From Roseateles terrae (GTDB lineage: Bacteria > Pseudomonadota > Gammaproteobacteria > Burkholderiales > Burkholderiaceae_C), in assembly GCF_014192155.1 (NCBI RefSeq), contig NZ_JACHXO010000003.1, positions 496,001 through 560,000 of the forward strand: a stretch of 64,000 nt of DNA, read 5' to 3'. Under the pieces are notes generated by a model that worked only from the letters and a program-made list of their open reading frames with translations, did no database searches and had not been told where the DNA came from. Positions 35,131 to 42,490 of the stretch are shown piece by piece (the stretch's first letter is position 1; every line of letters begins with the position of its first letter). Made by a program: the position numbers and the translations under genes.

Positions 35131-35985
35131 ATGCTCGCTTATCGACACGCTTTCCACGCCGGCAACCACGCCGACGTGCTCAAACACCTGGTTCTGGCCG
35201 AAGTGCTCCGCTACATGGGAGAAAAAGACAAGGCCTACACCGTGGTGGACACCCATGCCGGCGCCGGCGGTTATGCGCTGGACGGCCGTTATGCCCAGAA
35301 AAACGCCGAGCATCTGGGCGGCATCGCCGCGCTCTACCAGCGCAAGGACCTGCCCGAGCCGCTGCAGCAGTACGTCGAGCTGGTGCGCGACTTCAATGCC
35401 GGCGGCGCGCTGGAGCAGTATCCCGGCTCGCCGGCCATCGCCCGCATGCTGATGCGCGAACAGGACCGCCTGCGCTGCTACGAGCTGCATCCGACCGATC
35501 AGCGCATTCTGGAGAGCTATCTCGCGGACCGGCCCAATTCCCAGGTGCAGAACAGTGACGGCTTTGCCGGCCTGAAGGCCGAGCTGCCGCCGCCGTCCCG
35601 CCGGGGCGTGGTGCTGATCGATCCGCCCTATGAGATCAAGACGGACTACGCCAAGGTGATCGGCGCCCTGCGCGAGGCCCTGCAGCGCTTCCCGGACGGC
35701 ACCGTGGCCCTCTGGTATCCGCAGCTGCAGCTGCTGGAATCGGCGCAACTGCTGCAGCGCCTCAAGGCGGTGGGGGAATCCACGGCCAAGAAGGGCTGGC
35801 TGCATGTGCGGCTGACGGTGGCCCAGCCGGACGAGCGGGGCTTCGGCATGCTGGGCAGTGGGATGTTCGTCATCAACCCGCCCTACGTCCTGCATGATCG
35901 GCTGGCGGAATGCCTGCCGCTGCTGGTCGACGTGCTGGGGCAGTACGACGGCGCCAACTATCTACTGGAGCAGCAGACCGCCTGA
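35131..35985 (+). CDS. rlmJ: 23S rRNA (adenine-2030 N6)-methyltransferase
   Basis: 284 residues. Methylates A2030 of 23S rRNA using S-adenosylmethionine. The opening MLAYRHAFHAGNHADVLKHL is diagnostic for RlmJ, and the catalytic D-P-P-Y motif is VLIDPPYE (about 164-170). TACAGT ends 6 bases before the ATG and no Shine-Dalgarno is present, so a leaderless mRNA is likely. An 11-base tandem repeat begins at its last codons. Confidence 0.92.
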   Translation: MLAYRHAFHAGNHADVLKHLVLAEVLRYMGEKDKAYTVVDTHAGAGGYALDGRYAQKNAEHLGGIAALYQRKDLPEPLQQYVELVRDFNAGGALEQYPGSPAIARMLMREQDRLRCYELHPTDQRILESYLADRPNSQVQNSDGFAGLKAELPPPSRRGVVLIDPPYEIKTDYAKVIGALREALQRFPDGTVALWYPQLQLLESAQLLQRLKAVGESTAKKGWLHVRLTVAQPDERGFGMLGSGMFVINPPYVLHDRLAECLPLLVDVLGQYDGANYLLEQQTA

Positions 35986-36024
35986 TCGAGGCCTGATCAA
36001 GGCCTGGTCAAGGCCTGATCGTCG
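35981..36024 (+). repeat. Four 11-bp tandem repeats across the rlmJ stop codon
   Basis: Units CCTGATCGAGG, CCTGATCAAGG, CCTGGTCAAGG, CCTGATCGTCG at 35981, 35992, 36003 and 36014. The rlmJ stop codon TGA (35983-35985) lies in the first unit. Confidence 0.8.
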
Positions 36025-36088
36025 AAGCCGTTTGGGCCGTTCGAGCCAGTCCCGCCACGTCGGCCGTTTCGGAAGCCTCGTCCCGCGC

Positions 36089-36730
36089 TCAGTAGCCGAC
36101 AGTGAAGCGGCGGCGGATGTGCTGCGGCTTTTCCAGCTCGTCCACGATTGCCACGGCGAGGTCGGCCGTCGAGACATGGGCCGGGCCCTTGCTGTCCATC
36201 ACCGGGGTGTCCAGGCTCACCCGGTAGGTGCCGCGGCGCTCGCCCGGCTCCAGATGCACGGCGGGGGACAGGAAGGTCCAGTCCAGCGAGGTCTCCTCCC
36301 GCAGCAGATTCAGCGCTTCCCGAGCGGCCAGTGCGCCGTTCTTCCATTCCGCGGGGAATTCCGGCGTGTCCACCAGTTGCACGCCGGGTGCAATGTAGAG
36401 GCTGCCGGCGCCACCCACCGTCAGCAGGCGCTTGACGCCAGACGCCTTGGTGCCTGCATAGATCGCCCGGGTGCCGGCGAGGAACTCGTCATACAGATTC
36501 GGCACCGACCAGCCCGGGTTGTAGGCGTTCACCACCGCATCCGCGCCCTTCACGGCAGCGGCCACCTGGGCGCTGTCCTTGGCGTCAGCCTGCACAACGG
36601 TCAGGCCCGGCTTGGGTTCGACCTTGGCGGGCGTACGGGCCAGGGCGACCACTTCATGGCCGCGAGCCAGCAGTTCCTTGAGGACTTCGCTGCCCACAAA
36701 TCCGGTGGGTCCGATCAGAGCGACTTTCAT
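36089..36730 (-). CDS. NAD(P)-binding oxidoreductase, YwnB-like
   Basis: 213 residues. N-terminal Rossmann motif MKVALIGPTGFVGSEV, then ALARTPAKV and the segment GADAVVNAYNP of the atypical short-chain/NmrA-like group. AAGGAT lies before the ATG at 36730. It is divergent from a LysR gene, and the region between them has an inverted repeat suited to LysR binding. Function likely stress- or redox-linked but not defined. Confidence 0.82.
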   Translation of the reverse strand: MKVALIGPTGFVGSEVLKELLARGHEVVALARTPAKVEPKPGLTVVQADAKDSAQVAAAVKGADAVVNAYNPGWSVPNLYDEFLAGTRAIYAGTKASGVKRLLTVGGAGSLYIAPGVQLVDTPEFPAEWKNGALAAREALNLLREETSLDWTFLSPAVHLEPGERRGTYRVSLDTPVMDSKGPAHVSTADLAVAIVDELEKPQHIRRRFTVGY

Positions 36731-36794
36731 GGGAATCCTTCGAAATGTGTCCGGTCGATGCCGGACGGGGTAAATCGATGGATGGACTTTAGAA

Positions 36795-36816
36795 ACTTCA
36801 TAATCGACCGTGAAGT
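36795..36816. promoter_or_regulatory. Inverted repeat between the oxidoreductase and LysR genes
   Basis: ACTTCA (36795-36800) and TGAAGT (36811-36816) are perfect complements 10 bases apart, the shape of a LysR dyad. A further ACTTCA copy stands just before the lysR ATG. Likely regulator site. Confidence 0.5.
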
Positions 36817-36854
36817 CATCGCTTCGAGCTTTCATCCTTTAGATCAACTTCACA

Positions 36855-37745
36855 ATGCTGGATCAATTGCGGCGCATGGCGGTGCTCGCCACCGTGGTCG
36901 AACAGGGCAGCCTGGTCGCGGCGGCCCGTCATCTGCAGACCACCACCTCGGCAGTCAGCCAGCAACTGCGGGCGCTGGAGCGGGACATGGGCGTCACGCT
37001 GCTGCACCGCTCCACCCGGCGCATCAGCCTGACGCCGGCGGGGGAACACTTCGTGGCCGGCTGCAAGGCGATGCTCGCTGCCGCGCAGGAGGCTCAGGCG
37101 CAGTTGCACCGCCTGCGGGATGCGCCGGAGGGGGAGCTGCGCATCAGCGCCACCGTGGGCTTCGCGCGGCAGTTGGGGCCGGCCCTGGCGCCGCTGATGG
37201 CGGCGCATCCGGGGTTGTCGCTCCATCTGGAGGTGGACGACGGATTCACCGATCTGGTGGCCAAGCGCATTGATCTGGCGGTGCGCTTCGGACGGTTGCC
37301 GGACAGCAGCTGGGTGGCCCAGCGCATCGGCGCCAAAGGCACCGGGCTGTTTGCGGCGCCGGCCTACCTGGCGCGGCGGGGCGTGCCTTCTTCGGTGTCC
37401 GAGCTGGGCCGGCATGACTGGCTGGCGCTTCGGCCGGACACCACGCCCTTCCAGACGCTGCCGCTGCGTGGGGCCGATGGCACGGAGCAGTGGCTGCGGG
37501 TCACGCCGCGGGCCAGCAGCAACAACCAGTTGAGCCTGCAGCAGCTGTGTGAATCCGGCCTGGGGCTGGCGCTGCTGGGCACCGACGATGTGGACGAGTC
37601 CGTCGCGCAGGGCCGACTGCTCCGACTGCTGCCGGAGTGGGAGCCGCCGGCCTTGCCGGTGCATGTCCTGACCCCGCAGCGGGATGCGCAGCCGGCCAAG
37701 GTGCGGCATGCGATTGAGGCCTTGCGGCGGGCGTTTGCCGACTGA
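36855..37745 (+). CDS. LysR-family transcriptional regulator
   Basis: 296 residues. HTH at the N terminus with AARHLQTTTSAVSQQLRALE, then LLHRSTRRISLTPAGE, then the effector domain. The sequence fits the large group of LysR proteins next to NAD(P)-binding quinone or aldehyde reductases. Probably regulates the divergent oxidoreductase gene through the dyad at 36795. A single plus-strand gene. Confidence 0.85.
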   Translation: MLDQLRRMAVLATVVEQGSLVAAARHLQTTTSAVSQQLRALERDMGVTLLHRSTRRISLTPAGEHFVAGCKAMLAAAQEAQAQLHRLRDAPEGELRISATVGFARQLGPALAPLMAAHPGLSLHLEVDDGFTDLVAKRIDLAVRFGRLPDSSWVAQRIGAKGTGLFAAPAYLARRGVPSSVSELGRHDWLALRPDTTPFQTLPLRGADGTEQWLRVTPRASSNNQLSLQQLCESGLGLALLGTDDVDESVAQGRLLRLLPEWEPPALPVHVLTPQRDAQPAKVRHAIEALRRAFAD

Positions 37746-37866
37746 GACTGCAAAGCACAGCCGCGCGGCGGCGAAGCCTGTGGCCACAAGCCGAGGCGGC
37801 AAAGCCGACATGAAGCGAGCATGAAGCCGGCAGAAATGCGGCGCCAAGTCCGGACACAATGGCCCC

Positions 37867-38538
37867 ATGCTGAATGCTGCTGCCTGGGCCCGAGTCCTTC
37901 CGTTTGCGCTCTTCATGGGTCTGCTGGCCCTGCGGGGCGCGATTCCCGCCGACAACGCCTGGGGGCTGGACCCGCGATGGCTGTACGCACTGAATCTGGT
38001 GGCGGTGGGCGGGGCGCTGGCCTGGTTCTGGAAGCAGTACGGCGAATTCTCAAGCCAGAACCTGCCGACGCTGAAGGAGGCCGCCGCCAGCGTGGCATTG
38101 GGGCTGGCGGTGTTCGGGCTCTGGATCGTGCTGGATGCGCCGTGGATGCAACTGGGCGAGGCCACGGCGAGCTTCGTGCCCGTGCTGCCGGATGGCCGCC
38201 TGGACTGGCCGCTGATCGTGGTGCGGTGGCTGGGAGCGGCGCTGCTGGTGCCGGTGATGGAAGAGCTGTTCTGGCGCAGCTTTCTGATGCGCTGGATCGC
38301 CAATCCCCGGTTTGAAAGCGTCGATCCGCGCGAGGCGGGGCTGAAGGCGCTGGTGTTGTCGACCTTCCTCTTCATGCTGGCCCATACGCTGTGGCTGGCG
38401 GCGATCGTGGCAGGGCTGGTGTATGGCCTGCTGTATCAACGCACCGGCAAGCTGGGATGCGCCGTGATCGCCCATGCCGTCACCAACGGGGTTCTGGGGA
38501 TCTGGGTCACTGCCTCAGGTCATTGGGAGTTCTGGTAA
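37867..38538 (+). CDS. CAAX-type (CPBP) intramembrane protease
   Basis: 223 residues with about six membrane helices. The three catalytic motifs are present: EELFWRSFLMRW (EExxxR), FLFMLAH (FxxxH) and HAVTN (HxxxN). This is close to the CAAX prenyl protease-related group that is found in genomes with PEP-CTERM/exosortase systems. Two PEP-CTERM proteins are in the window, so a shared role in protein sorting or maturation is possible but not shown. CACAAT ends 6 bases before the ATG (no Shine-Dalgarno), another leaderless candidate. Confidence 0.82.
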   Translation: MLNAAAWARVLPFALFMGLLALRGAIPADNAWGLDPRWLYALNLVAVGGALAWFWKQYGEFSSQNLPTLKEAAASVALGLAVFGLWIVLDAPWMQLGEATASFVPVLPDGRLDWPLIVVRWLGAALLVPVMEELFWRSFLMRWIANPRFESVDPREAGLKALVLSTFLFMLAHTLWLAAIVAGLVYGLLYQRTGKLGCAVIAHAVTNGVLGIWVTASGHWEFW

Positions 38539-38619
38539 CGCAGACATTTGAGAGGCCATTTCAGGCCTCTGAACCGAGGGCTTGTGGCAAGCTAACGGCA
38601 ACGCAAGAAGGAGCCAGAA

Positions 38620-38856
38620 ATGGTGGATCGACTAACACTCTTGGAGTCGCTGGAAGCACAAGCCTTGACGCTGACGGAAGCGGAACGCTCGCACTTGTTG
38701 GAGCGCCTCGTGTCCAGCCTGGACGTCGATCCCGACATGGAAGCGGCGTGGGATCGCGTCGCCGAGCAGCGGGAGGCTGAACTCGCAGCGGGACAAGTCT
38801 CGCCGGTTCCTGTGTCTGAGGCCCTGGCACGTATTCGCGACGGAATGGCCCCTTGA
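38620..38856 (+). CDS. Addiction-module antitoxin-like protein (TIGR02574-type)
   Basis: 78 residues, acidic and helical: LTLLESLEAQALTLTEAERS then HLLERLVSSLDVDPDMEAAW. This is the pattern of the small addiction-module component that normally precedes a RelE/ParE toxin. The Shine-Dalgarno GAAGGAG stands about 8 bases before the ATG. Its last codons overlap a TTG start of a broken toxin gene. An antitoxin left without its toxin is no longer needed for protection, so it may be retained as a regulator or be decaying. Confidence 0.8.
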   Translation: MVDRLTLLESLEAQALTLTEAERSHLLERLVSSLDVDPDMEAAWDRVAEQREAELAAGQVSPVPVSEALARIRDGMAP

Positions 38857-39008
38857 AGTACTTGCTGCACCCGGCGGCAGAAAAAGATCTCAGCAGGGCC
38901 TTTGCGTTCTACCCGCTCACGCCTTCAAAGCACGCGTCACCGCCGCCGGCCGCTGCAGATGCGCGAAGCGCTCAAACAGCCAGCAGCGCATGCCCATCAC
39001 CAGCGTGA
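38853..39008 (+). pseudogene. Truncated RelE/ParE-type toxin remnant
   Basis: A TTG start overlaps the antitoxin stop (TTGA), as in intact modules. The first 20 codons read LKYLLHPAAEKDLSRAFAFY, matching the N terminus of ParE/RelE toxins. After about 38912 the frame turns into Pro/Ser/Ala-rich sequence that is simply the opposite strand of the HTH gene, ending at TGA 39006. The toxin body is therefore missing, and a recombination or deletion junction lies near 38913. Confidence 0.75.
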
Positions 39009-39681
39009 ACTGACGCTTCTCGTCTTCCGGCAGCTTCTGATCCAGCAGATGCTGGCGCGCAAAGTCCTCGGCCACACGCTGCAATCGGTCGCGAAGCTCC
39101 CGCGCCATCCCGGGACTGAGCTGGCCGTGCACCAGCATCATCATCTCGCCATCCCCGTCGAAACCGCCGTTGAAGAAATCCTGCATCACGCTGTCGCGGA
39201 AGAACTGCATCACCGGACCGTGCGGACGCCAGCGGAAGGTCTTCGCCACCTGCAGCCGGTAGCGGTTCATCGGCCGCAGCTCGATGATGCCCAGCCGGTC
39301 CAGATGCGCCATCGCCCGCGTGGCGTCCGCTTCCGACAGTCGGTAGGTGGTCACGATCTGCTCGTAACTCCACTGGCTGAGGCAGCAGATGGCCATGAGC
39401 AGCAGCCTCTCGTCCGCCACTACTTCCTTCTCCTGCTGCAGGGTCAGCTCCAGCCTGAGCGGTTGCGACCGCGACAGGCGCTGCGACAGCTCCGCAAAAT
39501 CGGTCTTCAGTACCCGGCACAACTCATCGATGCGGGACAGGGGCATCTCCCCACCCGTGGCAAACATCCGCTTCACACTGGACTCCGACAGATCCAGCTC
39601 CCGCGCCAGTTGCGCATAGCTGATGCCGGCGGTCTTGAGCTCCGCCTTGATGAGGTCAATGAGGGTCTGGGTGCTGGCCAT
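38917..39681 (-). CDS. XRE-type helix-turn-helix regulator
   Basis: 254 residues. The N-terminal HTH (about 5-70) contains YAQLARELDLSESSVKRMFA and ISRIDELCRVLK-like helices; the C-terminal two thirds contain SYEQIVTTYRLSEADATRAM and have no enzymatic motif. It probably binds DNA as a dimer and carries a helical effector domain. Its stop codon abuts the broken toxin at 38913, so the present 3' end may itself lie at a recombination joint, although the protein looks complete. Confidence 0.78.
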   Translation of the reverse strand: MASTQTLIDLIKAELKTAGISYAQLARELDLSESSVKRMFATGGEMPLSRIDELCRVLKTDFAELSQRLSRSQPLRLELTLQQEKEVVADERLLLMAICCLSQWSYEQIVTTYRLSEADATRAMAHLDRLGIIELRPMNRYRLQVAKTFRWRPHGPVMQFFRDSVMQDFFNGGFDGDGEMMMLVHGQLSPGMARELRDRLQRVAEDFARQHLLDQKLPEDEKRQFTLVMGMRCWLFERFAHLQRPAAVTRALKA

Positions 39682-39801
39682 CCCGGAACGGTATCGCAGA
39701 TTGATACCGGTGCGCTCATCTGACGCTACCGCCCCCACCCGTTCGTTGCGACCACGCCGACACCCCCGAGCATCGCGCCTTCTCCACTTCCCCCTCGCCT
39801 C

Positions 39802-41073
39802 ATGCTGCGACGACGTCATCTGCTGTGCTGCGGCGGTCTTGCCGGTGTCGGCCTGTTCAGTGCCCTGGGCGCCTCACAGGCCGGCCCGCTGCTCAACCCC
39901 TGCCCGCCGCTGCCGCAGGGGCGCCCGCCTGGCAGCGCCCCCGTCGATCCCTCGACCGCCGCGCCGCTGGACGGCGTGCCACCGGACTGGCTGAACAGCG
40001 TCTGGGACGGGCTCGACCCCAGCCAGCTCTGGGACGTGCATGCCCACCTGCTGGGCACCGGCGACAGCGGCTCCGGCTGCTGGGTGGACCCGCGCCTGAC
40101 CCAGTGGTGGCATCCGGTGGAGCATCTGCGCAAACGCATGATCCTCAACGGCGCCTGTGTTCCCGAAGGCAGCCAGGAGGTGGACCGCGCCTATGTTGCC
40201 CGCCTGACCCAGCTGGCCGACGCGTTCCCCACCGGCGCCCGCTGGCTGCTGTTCGCCTTCGACGAGGCCCTGGACGCCGCCGGCGCCCGCCGCCCTGACT
40301 GGACGACGTTCCACGTGCCCAACGCCTATGCCCGAGAGGTCGCGGCCCGGCGGCCGGATCGCTTCGGTTGGGTGGCCTCCATCCATCCGTCCCGGCCCGA
40401 TGCACGGGCCCGTCTCGAGGCAGCGCTGCAAGGCGGCGCGCTGGCCGTCAAATGGCTGCCCAGCGCGATGAACATCGACCTGCGGTCGCCACAGCTGACG
40501 CCCTTCTACGACCGGCTCGCCGCCGCCCGCATCCCGCTGATCGTCCACGTGGGGGAGGAGCATGCGGTGCCCGGCGCCGGTCAGCAGGGTCTGGGCAATC
40601 CGCTGCATCTGCGCACACCGCTGCGGCACGGCGTGCGGGTGATCGCGGCGCATTGCGCCTCCCTCGGCGACGCCCTCGATCTGGACCTGCCCCGACCGCG
40701 CCAGGTCCCGGCCTTCGACCTCTTCGCCCGCCTGATGGACGAGCCGGCATGGCGCGGGCTGCTGCTGGGGGACGTCTCCGCCGTCTTCCAGTTCAACCGT
40801 CGGCAGGAGGTCTGGCACACCCTGCTGCGACGGCAGGACTGGCACCCACGCCTGCTGCATGGCTCGGACTATCCGCTGCCAGGGGTGATGCCGCTGGTGC
40901 GCCTGCCGCGACTGGTGAAGGCCGGCCTGCTGGACCCGGCAGACGTGCCGCCACTGGAAGCCCTGCGGCGCCAGCATCCGCTGCTGTTTGACCTGGCGCT
41001 GAAGCGAAAAGTCCGCTCCGGTGGTCACGCCTTGTTACCGGCGGTCTTTGCCACGTCTCCCCATTTGATGTGA
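39802..41073 (+). CDS. Exported amidohydrolase family protein
   Basis: 423 residues. The N terminus MLRRRHLLCCGGLAGVGLF followed by SALGASQAGP is a Tat/Sec-like signal. The TIM-barrel metal site motifs are visible: DVHAHLLG (metal HxH), VHVGEEHAV, AAHCASLG and HGSDYPLPG (catalytic Asp). This is the amidohydrolase-2 group, which often decarboxylates or hydrolyses small organic acids. Substrate not predictable. It is divergent from the XRE regulator. Confidence 0.82.
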   Translation: MLRRRHLLCCGGLAGVGLFSALGASQAGPLLNPCPPLPQGRPPGSAPVDPSTAAPLDGVPPDWLNSVWDGLDPSQLWDVHAHLLGTGDSGSGCWVDPRLTQWWHPVEHLRKRMILNGACVPEGSQEVDRAYVARLTQLADAFPTGARWLLFAFDEALDAAGARRPDWTTFHVPNAYAREVAARRPDRFGWVASIHPSRPDARARLEAALQGGALAVKWLPSAMNIDLRSPQLTPFYDRLAAARIPLIVHVGEEHAVPGAGQQGLGNPLHLRTPLRHGVRVIAAHCASLGDALDLDLPRPRQVPAFDLFARLMDEPAWRGLLLGDVSAVFQFNRRQEVWHTLLRRQDWHPRLLHGSDYPLPGVMPLVRLPRLVKAGLLDPADVPPLEALRRQHPLLFDLALKRKVRSGGHALLPAVFATSPHLM

Positions 41074-41245
41074 TCGCCCTGGGGTCGCGGTGCGGAGATA
41101 CTGCCGCCCGACCACCGCGATGACCGGTATCGCGAAGCGCTACCGCGACCGCCGCCAGCTGCTACCGCGCTGGAAATCTGCCGCTGGCGGCGAACCGGCG
41201 CCAGAAGATATGTCCATCGCATTGACCCCGACCCAAGGAACTGAC

Positions 41246-41713
41246 ATGAACCGCATCCAACGTGACACCCAAGCCTGGCGCTATCAGGTCTGGGCCTCCT
41301 TCGGAATCAGCGTGACGCTGTGCGCCACCGGCCTGGCCTATCTGCCGGGTGCCGATCTGGACCGTGCGTTCATGGTGATGGGCTACGTGTTCTGCCTCTC
41401 CACCGGCTTTGCCCTGGCGAAGTTCATCCGCGACAAGCAGAGCGAGCGCAGCGACACCCCCATGTGGGGCGTGGTCGTCTGGAGCGGCTTTGCCCTGGCC
41501 ATGGGTCTGACCGCCTGGGGTCTGTGGCGCATGGACATCCAGCCGGTCTGGAAGGCTTACCTGCTGGTGTCCTGGCTCTATCTGATCTCCAACGTGTTCA
41601 CCCTGGCCAAGATGCTGCGGGACGCCCACGAGGCCGATCTGATGGAGGCTCGTCTGCATGGCCGCCGTGAAGCCGCCCGGGGCAGCGTTCCGGAAGTGGA
41701 TCGCACCGCCTGA
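41246..41713 (+). CDS. YiaA/YiaB-like inner membrane protein
   Basis: 155 residues with four membrane helices in two pairs, each pair fitting the YiaA/B two-helix domain (WASFGISVTLCATGLAYLPG, then FCLSTGFALAKF; repeated further on). AAGGA precedes the ATG at 41246. The function of the family is unknown; it has been linked to envelope stress. The next gene begins 66 bases later, so the two may be cotranscribed. Confidence 0.8.
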   Translation: MNRIQRDTQAWRYQVWASFGISVTLCATGLAYLPGADLDRAFMVMGYVFCLSTGFALAKFIRDKQSERSDTPMWGVVVWSGFALAMGLTAWGLWRMDIQPVWKAYLLVSWLYLISNVFTLAKMLRDAHEADLMEARLHGRREAARGSVPEVDRTA

Positions 41714-41779
41714 GTGGGACCCCCGCGCCCGCCACCCCTTTTGACTGCATCGACCTTCACTCTGATCGGATCACCCATC

Positions 41780-42289
41780 ATGTTCCGCACGACTTTGCCC
41801 CGCATGCCTTCGAAGCTGTCGTCCCTGTCGTCCCGCCTGGCCGCCTGTCCGCAGCACCTGCTGCTCTCCGCCGCCCTGGCCGCGGTCTGCACCCTGATGA
41901 CGCCCGGGACCGCCTCTGCCCATCGCGAGGCGGGCAGTGAAGCCAGCGCAGCCCTGTCGGCCCTGCCGGTGGCCGTCTCGGTGGTTGCACCGTCGGTGGT
42001 GCTGACCGCAGGCGCTTCGCTGGTGGTGGTGGCCGTCGAGGTCACGGCCGCCGGCACGGTGTGGGTGCTCAAGCGGGTGTCGGACGGCGTGAAGGTCAGC
42101 GTGCGGTTCGCCGGCAAGGTCGTGACCGGCGCCTCGGTCGCTGTTGGCACCGCGGTGACGGTGATCGTGGTGGGAACCGGCGTGGTGCTGTCCGCCGCCG
42201 GGGAGGCCATCGCCTTCATCCCGAATGAGATCGGCGCTTCGCTGATGCACAACGAACGCGTCACCGTGCGGGACCGCGTCACCCGGTAA
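41780..42289 (+). CDS. Hypothetical exported protein, Val/Ala-rich
   Basis: 169 residues. A Sec signal peptide (LLLSAALAAVCTLMTPGTASA) is followed by a Val/Ala/Gly-rich hydrophobic body (VVLTAGASLVVVAVEVTAAG and a second VTVIVVGTGVVLSAAGEAIA) that may span or coat a membrane. No recognised family. It follows the YiaA-like gene closely, as small conserved envelope proteins often do. The frame could open earlier at 41714, but the signal peptide sets the start. Confidence 0.65.
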   Translation: MFRTTLPRMPSKLSSLSSRLAACPQHLLLSAALAAVCTLMTPGTASAHREAGSEASAALSALPVAVSVVAPSVVLTAGASLVVVAVEVTAAGTVWVLKRVSDGVKVSVRFAGKVVTGASVAVGTAVTVIVVGTGVVLSAAGEAIAFIPNEIGASLMHNERVTVRDRVTR

Positions 42290-42377
42290 ACGTCTTCGCG
42301 TCGCCGACGCGCGGGCTTTCCGCTGCAACCGGTGACCGATGCCGCAGTGGCGTACCGGCGTCGCTCTCGTTATCCCG

Positions 42378-42422
42378 TAGAGCGGCGGGGATGACACCAC
42401 AGCGCCCCGGTTCGCCGCTCTA
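42378..42422 (+). promoter_or_regulatory. 10-bp inverted repeat before the MFS-acyltransferase gene
   Basis: TAGAGCGGCG (42378-42387) and CGCCGCTCTA (42413-42422) are perfect complements with a 25-base loop. It lies between the preceding stop (42289) and the ATG at 42491. No T-run follows, so a leader stem or protein site is more likely than a terminator. Confidence 0.4.
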
Positions 42423-42490
42423 ATCGCTGCTGTTTCTCCGTTGCGGACCCCTTTGCGGATCCTTTGACCCCTCTCCAGGACGAGCCGGCC

